A stretch of DNA of 31,330 nt from an uncultured Lachnospiraceae bacterium (GTDB lineage: Bacteria; Bacillota; Clostridia; Lachnospirales; Lachnospiraceae). The notes beneath the pieces were generated by a model. It saw nothing but the letters and a program-made list of their open reading frames with translations. It had not been told where the DNA came from and did no database searches. Below are positions 15,984 to 23,692 of the stretch, one piece after another. How positions within the stretch are numbered: the stretch's first letter is position 1; the number at the start of each line of letters is the position of its first letter. The position numbers and the translations under genes are program-made. The DNA lies in NCBI GenBank assembly GCA_945834545.1, contig CAMAHO010000005.1, positions 1 through 31,330 on the forward strand, given 5' to 3'.

Positions 15984-17511
15984 TACTTATTCTTTTACAA
16001 TTGGGCAAAGACTGGTTTTGATTGGTAAGATGTGTTTGACAGTAGGCTTGTGTTGTCTTTTCTTTTATCGAAGTCTTTGGGCAGCACCTGTTCTTAGTCC
16101 CTTGGCATATCTGGTGCAGTACAGAGAAAAGAAAAAGAAGAGTAAGGAATTGAGAAGGCAGCTCAATAAAGAATTTATGGAATGTATTATGTCAGTCAGT
16201 GTCTCACTGCAGGCAGGCTATTCCATAGAAAATGCTTTCTTGGAGAGCAGAAAGGATATGGAGACCTTTTACGGGAAGGATTCCTGTATCTATCGGGAGC
16301 TGGAGGGATTTCGGAGAGGTCTGGTGATGCACATTCCTTTGGAGCAGCTGTTGTTTGATTTGGGGGAGAGAAGTGGCGTGGAGGACATTGTTCAATTCGC
16401 AAAGATTTTCTCCATCGCAAAAAAACGGGGAGGGGATTTAAACCGCGTCATTGCAAACACGGTGGATCGGATTCGGGAAAGGGTGGAAACCGGTGAGGAG
16501 ATACATGTTCTGTTGGCAGGTAAGCAGATGGAGCAACAGATCATGAGAAGCATGCCCTTTGTGATTCTGGGCTACATAGGTCTGACCTATCCCGGGTATT
16601 TTGACCCCTTCTATGGCAATCTGTCAGGCATCGCGATTATGACTGTAGCTTTTTTGATATATCTGGGGGCATATGTTCTGGGAGACTATATATTATCTCA
16701 TATCGAATCGGAAATGACATCAATGTCACATCACACAAAAGTCTCCAACATACCGGTATATAAAAACGGTTTGTTAGGAAGGCTAAGAGTTTGGTTGGAG
16801 AAGAGAGACCGGTGGCTTAGAAGCTCACTTTCCATCAGACAGAATCTGGAATTTCTGTATCCACAGATAGACAGAGGAGTGCTTATAAAGCAATATATGG
16901 TACACAAATGGATTTGCCTGATTTGTTTCTTTGGGATAGGGAGCCTGTTGTTTACAGTGTATTTTTTTAAGAATATGGCAGCCACGGGACGCCTGGTTTG
17001 GTATCCCTTGGGTCTGATAGGATGTCTGGGGTTTGCGGTAATTCTTTTTCTTATGATGGATAAGGATCTGGGAAGTCAGGTTATGAGAAAAAAGCAGGCG
17101 CTTCGAATGGAATACCCGGAGATTGTACACAAGTTGAACCTATATATGGGTGCCGGTTTGAGTGTGAGGGCTTGCTTTACACTGCTTAAGGAGGACTATG
17201 AAAGTGTGTTGTATGCCTATCGTGACTTTCAGGCGGGTATGCTGGAAACGGCGGTTTACGAGCGGTTTGGACGCAGGCTCGGCATCAAAGAGTACATTCG
17301 CCTGGGGATGTTGTTGAGCCAGAATTGTAGGAGGGGAAATGCGGGATTGTTGGACCGGCTGGAGGAGGAAGCCCTGCATATCACAAAGGAGAGGCAGCAG
17401 GAGGTCAAAATGTTGGGAGAGAAGGCTCAGACGAAGCTGTTGCTGCCCATGGTGCTTATGCTATTTGTGGTAATGCTGTTAATTATGGTGCCGGCATTTA
17501 TGGAATTGTAG
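15952..17511 (+). CDS. Fused TadB-TadC pilus platform protein
   Basis: A 519-residue membrane protein with two T2SSF (GspF-like) units in one frame. Residues 1-240 match TadB: two N-terminal membrane segments, the cytoplasmic domain (FMECIMSVSVSLQAGYSIENAF, ...FAKIFSIAKKRGGDL) and two membrane segments. Residues 255-519 match TadC: IPVYKNGLLGRLR, membrane segments near 320-370, YPEIVHKLNLYMGAGLSVRACF and a C-terminal anchor. In most Tad loci these are two adjacent genes that form the inner-membrane platform and contact TadA. No ribosome site or stop is seen at the junction (about 16,690-16,750). Start ATG 15952 lies 12 bases after GGAGG inside tadA, a rather long gap. Confidence 0.88.
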   Translation: MTENGRLPDYSTYSFTIGQRLVLIGKMCLTVGLCCLFFYRSLWAAPVLSPLAYLVQYREKKKKSKELRRQLNKEFMECIMSVSVSLQAGYSIENAFLESRKDMETFYGKDSCIYRELEGFRRGLVMHIPLEQLLFDLGERSGVEDIVQFAKIFSIAKKRGGDLNRVIANTVDRIRERVETGEEIHVLLAGKQMEQQIMRSMPFVILGYIGLTYPGYFDPFYGNLSGIAIMTVAFLIYLGAYVLGDYILSHIESEMTSMSHHTKVSNIPVYKNGLLGRLRVWLEKRDRWLRSSLSIRQNLEFLYPQIDRGVLIKQYMVHKWICLICFFGIGSLLFTVYFFKNMAATGRLVWYPLGLIGCLGFAVILFLMMDKDLGSQVMRKKQALRMEYPEIVHKLNLYMGAGLSVRACFTLLKEDYESVLYAYRDFQAGMLETAVYERFGRRLGIKEYIRLGMLLSQNCRRGNAGLLDRLEEEALHITKERQQEVKMLGEKAQTKLLLPMVLMLFVVMLLIMVPAFMEL

Positions 17512-17585
17512 GATTGCGTGAGCAGGTCGTGGGGAATAGGCGAAGAACCATATGGATAAAAATTATGTTAAGGGAGGAAAAAGTG

Positions 17586-17762
17586 ATGAACCAATTAAAG
17601 AAAGTGAAAGAATTTTGGGCAAATGAGGATGGAATGGGAACCGTGGAAATCATTTTAATTATCGTGGTATTGGTGGGATTGGTGTTGATTTTTAAAGAGC
17701 AGATAACCAACATTATCAATTCCCTGTTCTCAAAGATCTCCTCACAGACAGAACAAGTATGA
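17586..17762 (+). CDS. flp: Flp1-type major pilin
   Basis: The 58-residue pilin precursor. A hydrophilic leader (MNQLKKVKEFWANEDG) precedes MGTVEIILIIVVLVGLVLIF, with the Glu at +5 if the peptidase cuts after the Gly, the rule for type IV-like pilins. A short polar tail (SLFSKISSQTEQV) follows. The size and GMGTVEIILI wording match Flp1-like pilins of clostridia. Start ATG 17586 follows GGGAGG by eight bases, the best ribosome site in the operon, as expected for a major subunit. An upstream in-frame extension to 17514 is rejected. The 74-base gap before it is the largest within the operon. The stop overlaps the next start as ATGA. Confidence 0.93.
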   Translation: MNQLKKVKEFWANEDGMGTVEIILIIVVLVGLVLIFKEQITNIINSLFSKISSQTEQV

Positions 17763-19186
17763 AAAAGAAAGGGCTGGACGCATATCTCACCATTTTCTTT
17801 ACCCTATTGTTGATGGTATTTGTTGCCCTGAGTCTAATGTTAATTGAAGGAGTTCGCTCCAATGCCATGCGTCTGGAACTGGAAATTGCCTTTGATACAG
17901 CCCTGGACAGTACTCTTGCACAATATCATAAGGCGTTGTTTGAACGATACGACCTGCTGGCAGTGGATTCCTCCTATGGTGGGAGGGAGGCAGGGATTTA
18001 CCAGACAGAGAAGAAGCTGTCAGATTATTTTCAAGCCAATCTATCCTATACAAATCCCCAAAAGCAATTTTGGAAAAAGGACTTTCTGGCGATGAAGGAG
18101 GGCTGCCTGGAGATTCTGGGTGTCACCTGTCTGACGGACGCAGAAGGCCGGGTGTATCGGAAACTATGCTGTGAAAGTGCCCGAAATGACTTTGGCCTGA
18201 TGGAATTAGAACAGCTAAAGAACTGGAGCCAGGTGGTGACACAAAATCATTTGGACCAGGGAACCATTTCCCGGGATAGAGAGGAGCTTGTAACCCAGCT
18301 GGAGGAGCAGTGGAAACAAAAGGAGGTAGTCGAGAAAAATCCGGAGCTTGAAAACCCCGTAAAGGAAACAAAGACTATGTTTACGCTGGGACTATCTAAT
18401 CTGGTGCTATCTGAGGGAACTGTATCCAATAAGGGAGTCTTGAAGGATACCCTATATAGTTACCGATATCAGCGTGGGGAAAGTAGTGTGGGCAATTTAC
18501 CCCTTTCTGAAGAGGAAACGGCCTTGGATAAGCTGCTGTTTGTTCATTATATGAATAGTCACTTTGGTTCCTATGGGGATATTGGTACAGGAATTCTGGA
18601 GTATGAGAGAGAGTATTTGGTATGTGGCAAGGATACGGATCGGGAGAATCTGGATGGGGTACTTCTTCGGATTTTTGGTATCCGAGAAGGTTTAAATGCA
18701 ATGTATTTGTATACTGATAAGGAGAAATGCGCTCAGGCAGAGGCAATTGCCACAGCCGCTGCAGTTCTTGTGTTGCAGCCGGAGTTATCCCAGGTAATCA
18801 AGCAGGCATTGCTGCTCACCTGGATTTCGGCAGAGAGTGCCTGTGATGTAAAGAAGCTGGTGGATGGGAAAAAGGTTCCTTTTTACAAGAGCGCTGAAAC
18901 CTGGAATACCGGGCTTACATCCGTTTTAAAGGGGTTATTTCAAGGCTCTGATGAAGAAGAAGGGAATGGGCTTGGGTATCAGGATTATGTATCCATTTTA
19001 TTGTTTCTGACAGACGAGACAAAGCTATCCTACCGGGCCATGGACTTGACGGAAGGAAATCTGCGATTGCTGCCCAATCAGGATTCCTTCAGGTTGGATG
19101 CCTGTTATGTGGGGATTTCAGCCAGAAGCACTGTGGAAAGTGGTTTTGGATACATCAATTCTATAGAAAGAACTTATTTTTATTGA
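17759..19186 (+). CDS. Tad-associated exported protein (DUF5702-like, TadG-like position)
   Basis: A 475-residue protein with one N-terminal membrane segment (LDAYLTIFFTLLLMVFVALSLMLIEGV) after a KKKG leader, then a large, mostly helical, probably extracellular region. The wording agrees with what I recall as DUF5702, a family found in clostridial Tad loci. The position after flp matches that of TadG-like minor components, but there is no Glu at +5, so processing by the prepilin peptidases is uncertain. Start ATG 17759 overlaps the flp stop by four bases. No enzymatic motif is seen. Probably a tip or anchoring subunit; this is inference from place and topology. Confidence 0.72.
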   Translation: MKKKGLDAYLTIFFTLLLMVFVALSLMLIEGVRSNAMRLELEIAFDTALDSTLAQYHKALFERYDLLAVDSSYGGREAGIYQTEKKLSDYFQANLSYTNPQKQFWKKDFLAMKEGCLEILGVTCLTDAEGRVYRKLCCESARNDFGLMELEQLKNWSQVVTQNHLDQGTISRDREELVTQLEEQWKQKEVVEKNPELENPVKETKTMFTLGLSNLVLSEGTVSNKGVLKDTLYSYRYQRGESSVGNLPLSEEETALDKLLFVHYMNSHFGSYGDIGTGILEYEREYLVCGKDTDRENLDGVLLRIFGIREGLNAMYLYTDKEKCAQAEAIATAAAVLVLQPELSQVIKQALLLTWISAESACDVKKLVDGKKVPFYKSAETWNTGLTSVLKGLFQGSDEEEGNGLGYQDYVSILLFLTDETKLSYRAMDLTEGNLRLLPNQDSFRLDACYVGISARSTVESGFGYINSIERTYFY

Positions 19187-19210
19187 CATTTTGAGTGGGG
19201 AGGTGTGGTG

Positions 19211-20203
19211 ATGTTCTCTTTGTGTTTGCCGGTGGAAAGAAAGAAACCCAAGAAAGAAACCAAACAACAAAATACATTAAAAAATCCTTTCACCAACCTA
19301 TTTATTCTATTTCTGAAATCTGCCATATTTCAGAAAATCTTACCCCAAACAAATTACACCAGGGCAAATGCAAAGGGAATATCACCACACCTTCACCACT
19401 CAAAAAGGATTGTTTCAGCAGCTATGACAGTAGAAGCCAGTCTTCTGTTACCACTGTTTCTGTTTTTCTTTTTTAATCTCATGTCTATTATGGAGATCAT
19501 CTGCTTACACAGTAAGATACAGCTTGCCTTGTGGAATGCAGGCCACAAGCTGCAAATGATTGCTGTGATGGCCGAGGATGGAGAAAATACTGTTAGAACG
19601 AAAGCATTAGGTATGGTTGGAACTTCCCTGGTGCTTCGTAGTTACATTGTGGATTTTCTGGGCGAAGAGTATTTACAGGCAAGCCCTTTGGAACGGGGCA
19701 AGGACAGCCTGCTGTGTTTTCAGATGCCACAGGAGCAAGCCTCATGGGATTTGGATTTGAGAGTGGAGTACAGGGTAAAGCCTATGTTCTCCGTACCTGG
19801 CTTTCCATCCTTTCTCATGAACAATCGATATTATGCACACCCTTGGTGTGGGTACGATACCGAGAGGGAGGGACAGCAGGAGAAGCTCTATTACGTGACA
19901 GAAAATTCTCAGGTATACCATTTGCGCACCTCCTGCTCTTATCTGAATCTATCCGTGAGAAAGGTGGTAGCTAAGGACTATTTTGAGCAAGCGAAAAAGG
20001 AGGGGCTAGTGATAAAGGCTTGTCAGAGGTGTAAAAGGCAGAAGGATACAGGGTGGCTCTTTGTAACCCAAGAGGGGGATAGCTATCATAAGGCCATTAC
20101 TTGCAGTGCATTGAAACGAACCATTTATACAATATCGGATAGCAGCGGATATCGGCCCTGTGGCCGATGTGCGAAAGGAGGATTAGGTGAAGCAGGTGAG
20201 TAG
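19211..20203 (+). CDS. TadE-like pseudopilin with duplicated YH...C...CxxC tail
   Basis: A 330-residue protein. AAMTVEASLLLPLFLFFFFNLM (about residues 70-91) is the TadE-type pseudopilin segment (compare SVEAxLVLP). It is preceded by an unusually long basic leader of about 70 residues rather than the usual 10-20. The C-terminal 100 residues hold two copies of a motif, VYHLRTSCSYLNLS...ACQRC and SYHKAITCSALKRT...RPCGRC. This pattern recalls the small Ada-like Cys domain found at the ends of some nucleases and surface proteins and could bind a metal or form disulfides. Start ATG 19211 lies seven bases after GGGGAGG; GTGs at 19205 and 19208 are too close. Its end overlaps the second peptidase gene by 17 bases. 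A minor pilus component is the likely role. Confidence 0.78.
   Translation: MFSLCLPVERKKPKKETKQQNTLKNPFTNLFILFLKSAIFQKILPQTNYTRANAKGISPHLHHSKRIVSAAMTVEASLLLPLFLFFFFNLMSIMEIICLHSKIQLALWNAGHKLQMIAVMAEDGENTVRTKALGMVGTSLVLRSYIVDFLGEEYLQASPLERGKDSLLCFQMPQEQASWDLDLRVEYRVKPMFSVPGFPSFLMNNRYYAHPWCGYDTEREGQQEKLYYVTENSQVYHLRTSCSYLNLSVRKVVAKDYFEQAKKEGLVIKACQRCKRQKDTGWLFVTQEGDSYHKAITCSALKRTIYTISDSSGYRPCGRCAKGGLGEAGE
19310..19336 (+). other. Perfect 10-bp hairpin inside the TadE-like leader region
   Basis: TTTCTGAAAT (19310-19319) pairs with ATTTCAGAAA (19327-19336) over a seven-base loop. It lies about 100 bases into the gene, in the A-rich part coding for the odd long leader. It could be an mRNA processing or stability element between the pilin part and the minor-subunit part of the operon, but has no T tract and is not a terminator. 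Confidence 0.5.
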
Positions 20204-20621
20204 TATGGGAGTTCTTCTTATTTTGACATTAATGTCATATTATGATTTAAAGGAAAAAGCATATCCCCTTTGGTGTATAGGACTTTTCGGTTTTTATTGT
20301 GTTGTTTTATGTGGGGGAGCTCTTGTATCTGGGGAAATTCGTTGGGAACAGATGCTTTTGGGATTGTTACCGGGAGGCTTTTTACTGCTTTTAGCAGGGT
20401 GCACAGGACAGGTCGGTATAGGAGATGGCCTGGCTTTATGTAGCTTGGGTTTGCTCTATGGATGGAGGGAAAGTCTTATCTATTTGTTCGCAGGTCTATG
20501 CTTATCAGCGGTATATTGTATGTTTCTCATATGGAAAAGACGGGCAAAGAAAGACACTCGATTTGCATTTTTACCGTTTTTGGAGGGAGGGTATATTTTG
20601 TGCTACATACTAGGGGTTTGA
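20187..20621 (+). CDS. Second A24 prepilin peptidase (TadV-like)
   Basis: A 144-residue polytopic membrane protein with both A24 catalytic aspartates: MSYYDLKEKAYPLW (near residue 20) and GQVGIGDGLALCSLGLL (GxGD, near residue 80). The first loop reads DLKEKAYP rather than DxxxRRIPN as in the first peptidase at 13260, so the two are clearly diverged and may have different substrates, for instance the TadE-like pseudopilins that flank it. Start GTG 20187 follows AGGAGG by five bases and overlaps the upstream stop. The 3' end overlaps the next gene by 22 bases, indicating tight translational coupling. Confidence 0.86.
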   Translation: MKQVSSMGVLLILTLMSYYDLKEKAYPLWCIGLFGFYCVVLCGGALVSGEIRWEQMLLGLLPGGFLLLLAGCTGQVGIGDGLALCSLGLLYGWRESLIYLFAGLCLSAVYCMFLIWKRRAKKDTRFAFLPFLEGGYILCYILGV

Positions 20622-21106
20622 AAAGGATGAAAGCGTATATGAGTGTGGAGGCGTCCATGCTGATGCCTTTCGTGCTATCTGTTTTATTCTTTCTGTTATA
20701 TGCGTTCTTTTTGGTTTACAATAGATGCTTGGCAGAATTTGATATGGGACATCTGTTAGTGACAGCTGTCCGCTCTGAAGGAAATGTGAATGAGATTGCA
20801 GAAATTGTTTTACAAGAAGAGAGGGCTATACAAAAGGAAAAGTACTATGGCTATCATCAGACAGAAATGACTTCAGAGCTTAAAAATGGCAAGGTTTCTT
20901 TGGAGCAAAGGGGGAGGTTGGACTTTCCGGGTACAAGAAGCTGGGAGCTTAGGGTAAGCTATCAGGCGGCCTTTTATCGACCAGCCCATAGACTTAGGCA
21001 GTGGAATAGGATAAAGGAGGTATCATCATGCATTAGAAAGGAGAATCAGGAATATGTTAAAAATGGATTACATACACAATCTTCAGGCGAACTATCAGCG
21101 AATTGA
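20600..21106 (+). CDS. Second TadE-like pseudopilin
   Basis: A 168-residue protein with a short basic leader (MLHTRGLKRMKAY), then MSVEASMLMPFVLSVLFFLLYAFFLVY, a TadE-type segment with Glu near +5, then a predicted extracellular part. Start is GTG 20600, eight bases after the very strong TGGAGGGAGGG (20581-20591). ATG 20627 has no spaced ribosome site and would shorten the leader to four residues. The last 53 bases overlap the FHA gene. That tail (RKENQEYVKNGLHTQSS) looks unconstrained and may be a run-on past an older stop. Likely a minor pilus subunit matured by one of the two A24 peptidases. Confidence 0.8.
   Translation: MLHTRGLKRMKAYMSVEASMLMPFVLSVLFFLLYAFFLVYNRCLAEFDMGHLLVTAVRSEGNVNEIAEIVLQEERAIQKEKYYGYHQTEMTSELKNGKVSLEQRGRLDFPGTRSWELRVSYQAAFYRPAHRLRQWNRIKEVSSCIRKENQEYVKNGLHTQSSGELSAN
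21013..21036 (+). promoter_or_regulatory. Strong ribosome site followed by a two-codon ORF
   Basis: AAAGGAGG (21013-21020), seven bases, then ATG CAT TAG (21028-21036) in the frame used by neither overlapping gene. A second site AAAGGAG (21037-21043) follows at once and serves the FHA gene at 21054. The minigene could tune or couple translation of the FHA gene, or be chance. Confidence 0.35.
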
Positions 21107-22250
21107 GGTGGGTCAGGAAACCCAGGGGAGATACCAATATAACATCATCGACAGGGGAGGTATACGAGGACTTTTGGACTGTAGTACCCGATATGTAGAT
21201 GGGAAGACATATTTGTACTATGATATTACTTCGAAACAGACCATTCATCATATGTTTCAGTCCGCTACCATTACCAGAGGCTGGATATTGGATTTCTTTG
21301 CATCCTTTAAGAGTGTTTTAGAGGAGCTGTATCGTTTTTTGCTGGACGAAGAAAACCTATTGCTTAGTCCTCAGTATATTTATCAGGAGGTAGAGCAGAA
21401 TCGTTTTTATTTCACATATCTGCCATACAAGGAGGAAATGGAGGAGGTAACACCTGATTCTCTGGAGAGTCTGTGTGCTTTTTTGGTGGAACGCCTGGAT
21501 TACAACGACTCGAAACTGGTGGAATCCATGTATCGAATTTTTGATCAGATCTCTCAAAACAAGATGGCCTATGTGAAAACAGCTCTTTGGAAGGAGCTGG
21601 AAAATCTGGAAACAGAGGGTTTAGCAAAGAGTGGAAGGCTTATGCCAGAGAAGGTAGTGGAGGGAAAGGAAGACTCTCAGGTGGACAGGAGGTTTGTAGC
21701 CGAGACAAGGGATGAGAAGGAGCGTCCCACTGTTTACAGAGCCTTGGAGGAGAGTAGAGAACAGGCAAAAAAATCGGATAAGCGAGGAATTATGAATCTC
21801 TTTGACTTAAAAAAGAAAAAGGAAAAAGAAGAAGAGGAAAAACAAAAATATGAGGAACAGATTATGCGGATGATGGAGGCAAGCTATGTGGCCGAGCCTG
21901 AAGGCTATTTGGAGAAGGAGGAAAGGACCATGCTGCTATCTACGCCCTCCGGAATGGGGGAGGAACGCAGATTTCTCTTAGGGGAAAACGGCTCCGTTTT
22001 AAAGGAATTAGGAAAAAGTGATTACCTAATCGGCAAGGCAAAGGATAAGGCAGACATTTATCTGACAGATATGTCAGTAAGTAGGCTGCATGCGAGAATC
22101 ATCTGGGATAATGGGGAATACTTCCTGGAGGATTTAAATTCCACCAACGGAACCTTTATCAATCAGGAAAAATTAGCGGTTTATCAAAAAAAGCCAATCC
22201 AGGTGGGAGATGAGATAAAGCTGGGAGGAGTCAGCTTAAGCTTTCGTTGA
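21054..22250 (+). CDS. DUF6382-FHA domain protein of the Tad operon
   Basis: A cytoplasmic 398-residue protein. Residues 1-180 form a globular region with the pattern I know as DUF6382 (ATITRGWILDFFASFKSVLEELYRFLLDEENLLLSP). Residues 190-300 are a charged linker with a Lys/Glu coiled stretch. Residues 310-398 are a forkhead-associated domain with YLIGKAKDKADIYL, MSVSRLHARI and LNSTNGTFIN; the usual GR is GK here, while Ser, Arg, His and Asn of the phosphothreonine pocket are kept. FHA domains bind phosphothreonine peptides, so this protein may tie pilus assembly to a Hanks-type Ser/Thr kinase, none of which is in the window. Start ATG 21054 lies ten bases after AAAGGAG. It closes the operon; no terminator is visible behind it. 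Confidence 0.85.
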   Translation: MLKMDYIHNLQANYQRIEVGQETQGRYQYNIIDRGGIRGLLDCSTRYVDGKTYLYYDITSKQTIHHMFQSATITRGWILDFFASFKSVLEELYRFLLDEENLLLSPQYIYQEVEQNRFYFTYLPYKEEMEEVTPDSLESLCAFLVERLDYNDSKLVESMYRIFDQISQNKMAYVKTALWKELENLETEGLAKSGRLMPEKVVEGKEDSQVDRRFVAETRDEKERPTVYRALEESREQAKKSDKRGIMNLFDLKKKKEKEEEEKQKYEEQIMRMMEASYVAEPEGYLEKEERTMLLSTPSGMGEERRFLLGENGSVLKELGKSDYLIGKAKDKADIYLTDMSVSRLHARIIWDNGEYFLEDLNSTNGTFINQEKLAVYQKKPIQVGDEIKLGGVSLSFR

Positions 22251-22278
22251 GGTTTTCCGGTAGTAGGAGCCAACATTC

Positions 22279-22307
22279 TTGACATCTCGGGACCTTTTCA
22301 TTAGTAT
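22279..22307 (+). promoter_or_regulatory. Sigma-A promoter of the murL-murD2 operon
   Basis: A perfect TTGACA (22279-22284), a 17-base spacer and TAGTAT (22302-22307), giving a leader of about 55 bases before the ATG at 22367. Confidence 0.7.
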
Positions 22308-22366
22308 GGTATAGGAAGTTTTAAGGTGAATCTTTGTGGATTTGGAGAAGTGAGAAGGAAGGTTAT

Positions 22367-23692
22367 ATGAGTCAGTTTCAGAGTCTTAGAGAAAAGTATA
22401 AGGAATTTCACTATCATTCCTACCAGATTGACAGGCAGCCCGGTGAATATCGAATCACATTTCACTTTGAGATTCCGGGGCTTTGTGAATTTCATCCGAA
22501 ATGGGTCTTTCCCCGCATTCGAGAGGTAGATGAGGAGATACTTTCTGTTCTGGCCTTTCATCTTGGCATGGTGGAGACCATTAGCTATTGGAAATGCGCT
22601 TGTCCCCCAAAGCTTTATGTAGATTGTGGATTTCTTTCAGAAAACCAGATTGCCTGGTGGAAAAAGCTGTATTTTGAAGGCTTGGGCGAGTTTTTGTACA
22701 GAAACGGAATTGCTACAACAAAAGAGGAACTGGTAGAGATTATTTCTCTGGGCGAAGAGAAGGAGAGATTGACAATCCGGGGAATGGAAGGCTGTCTGGT
22801 ACCGGTAGGAGGGGGCAAGGATTCGGTTGTCTCTTTAGAGCTATTGAAGGACTATGGCATCACCACATACAATATTAACGATATCCCCTCTGTCAAAAGT
22901 GTGGTTGAAGTGTTTGACGGAGGAAGGAACTCTTATAGCGTAAAGCGCATCCTGGATAAGGAGTTGCTGGAGCGAAACAAGGAAGGCTTCCTAAACGGAC
23001 ATACACCCTTTTCTGCCATTGTGGCTTTTTCCGGTTATATCAGCGCGTATTTGACCGGAAAGCAATATATTGCCTTATCCAATGAAACCAGTGCCAATGA
23101 AAGCACCGTTTGGGATTCCAATGTAAACCATCAGTATTCCAAGAGCTTTGAGTTTGAACTGGATTTTATGAGCTATATGGATGGGGTGGCAGATTCAGAG
23201 ATTCAGTATTTTAGTCTATTAAGACCTCTGTGTGAGCTTCAGATAGCAAAGCTCTTTGCCGGTTTTACCAAGTACCATTCTGTATTTCGAAGCTGCAACG
23301 TGGGTAGTAAGCAGGGAATCTGGTGCAATGCCTGTGCAAAGTGTCTTTTTGTCTACATTATTTTATCGCCATACCTATCAGAGGAGCAAATGCTGGGTAT
23401 TTTTGGGGAAAACTTATTGGATAAGGAAGAGCTGGAGAAAGAGTTTTGTGAACTCACGGGCCTTTCCCCCAATAAACCTTTTGAGTGCGTGGGTACCAGA
23501 CGGGAGGTTTTAGATTGTCTGGGAGAGTATCTTAAGAGGGGAAGACCCGGAGTGTTACCCCGGCGGTATCGGGAGTATATCCTGAAGAACTCCCTGCCTA
23601 TTCAGGAACTGGAACAGTCCTGGGTGCTGGAAAATCAGGTACCCCAGCAGTTTCAGGCCATCTTAAAGGAGAAGTTGACATGTCTGTCATAA
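22367..23692 (+). CDS. murL: MurL-type UDP-MurNAc-L-Ala-L-Glu epimerase
   Basis: MurL, described in Xanthomonas, epimerises the terminal L-Glu of UDP-MurNAc-L-Ala-L-Glu to D-Glu using ATP, replacing the MurI route. The 441-residue protein shows a PP-loop-like ATP site, PVGGGKDSVVSLELL (Gly148-Ser153), then ALSNETSANESTV, VNHQYSKSFEFELDF and a Cys-rich GIWCNACAKC segment. This agrees with that family in order and wording as I recall it. The decisive context is the next gene, a MurD-like ligase overlapping by 13 bases. Start ATG 22367 follows AAGGAAGG closely; an upstream in-frame TTG at 22334 lacks a site. An uncharacterised PP-loop enzyme is the alternative reading. Confidence 0.82.
   Translation: MSQFQSLREKYKEFHYHSYQIDRQPGEYRITFHFEIPGLCEFHPKWVFPRIREVDEEILSVLAFHLGMVETISYWKCACPPKLYVDCGFLSENQIAWWKKLYFEGLGEFLYRNGIATTKEELVEIISLGEEKERLTIRGMEGCLVPVGGGKDSVVSLELLKDYGITTYNINDIPSVKSVVEVFDGGRNSYSVKRILDKELLERNKEGFLNGHTPFSAIVAFSGYISAYLTGKQYIALSNETSANESTVWDSNVNHQYSKSFEFELDFMSYMDGVADSEIQYFSLLRPLCELQIAKLFAGFTKYHSVFRSCNVGSKQGIWCNACAKCLFVYIILSPYLSEEQMLGIFGENLLDKEELEKEFCELTGLSPNKPFECVGTRREVLDCLGEYLKRGRPGVLPRRYREYILKNSLPIQELEQSWVLENQVPQQFQAILKEKLTCLS

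Noticed and set aside
19195..19476. 93-codon ORF overlapping the start of the TadE-like gene
   Set aside because: Out of frame with the TadE segment, composition like a shadow frame, and its start lies within the ribosome site region.
20462..20626. Longer N-terminus for the second TadE-like protein
   Set aside because: It would overlap the peptidase gene by 160 bases in another frame; GTG 20600 has a far better ribosome site and gives a normal leader.
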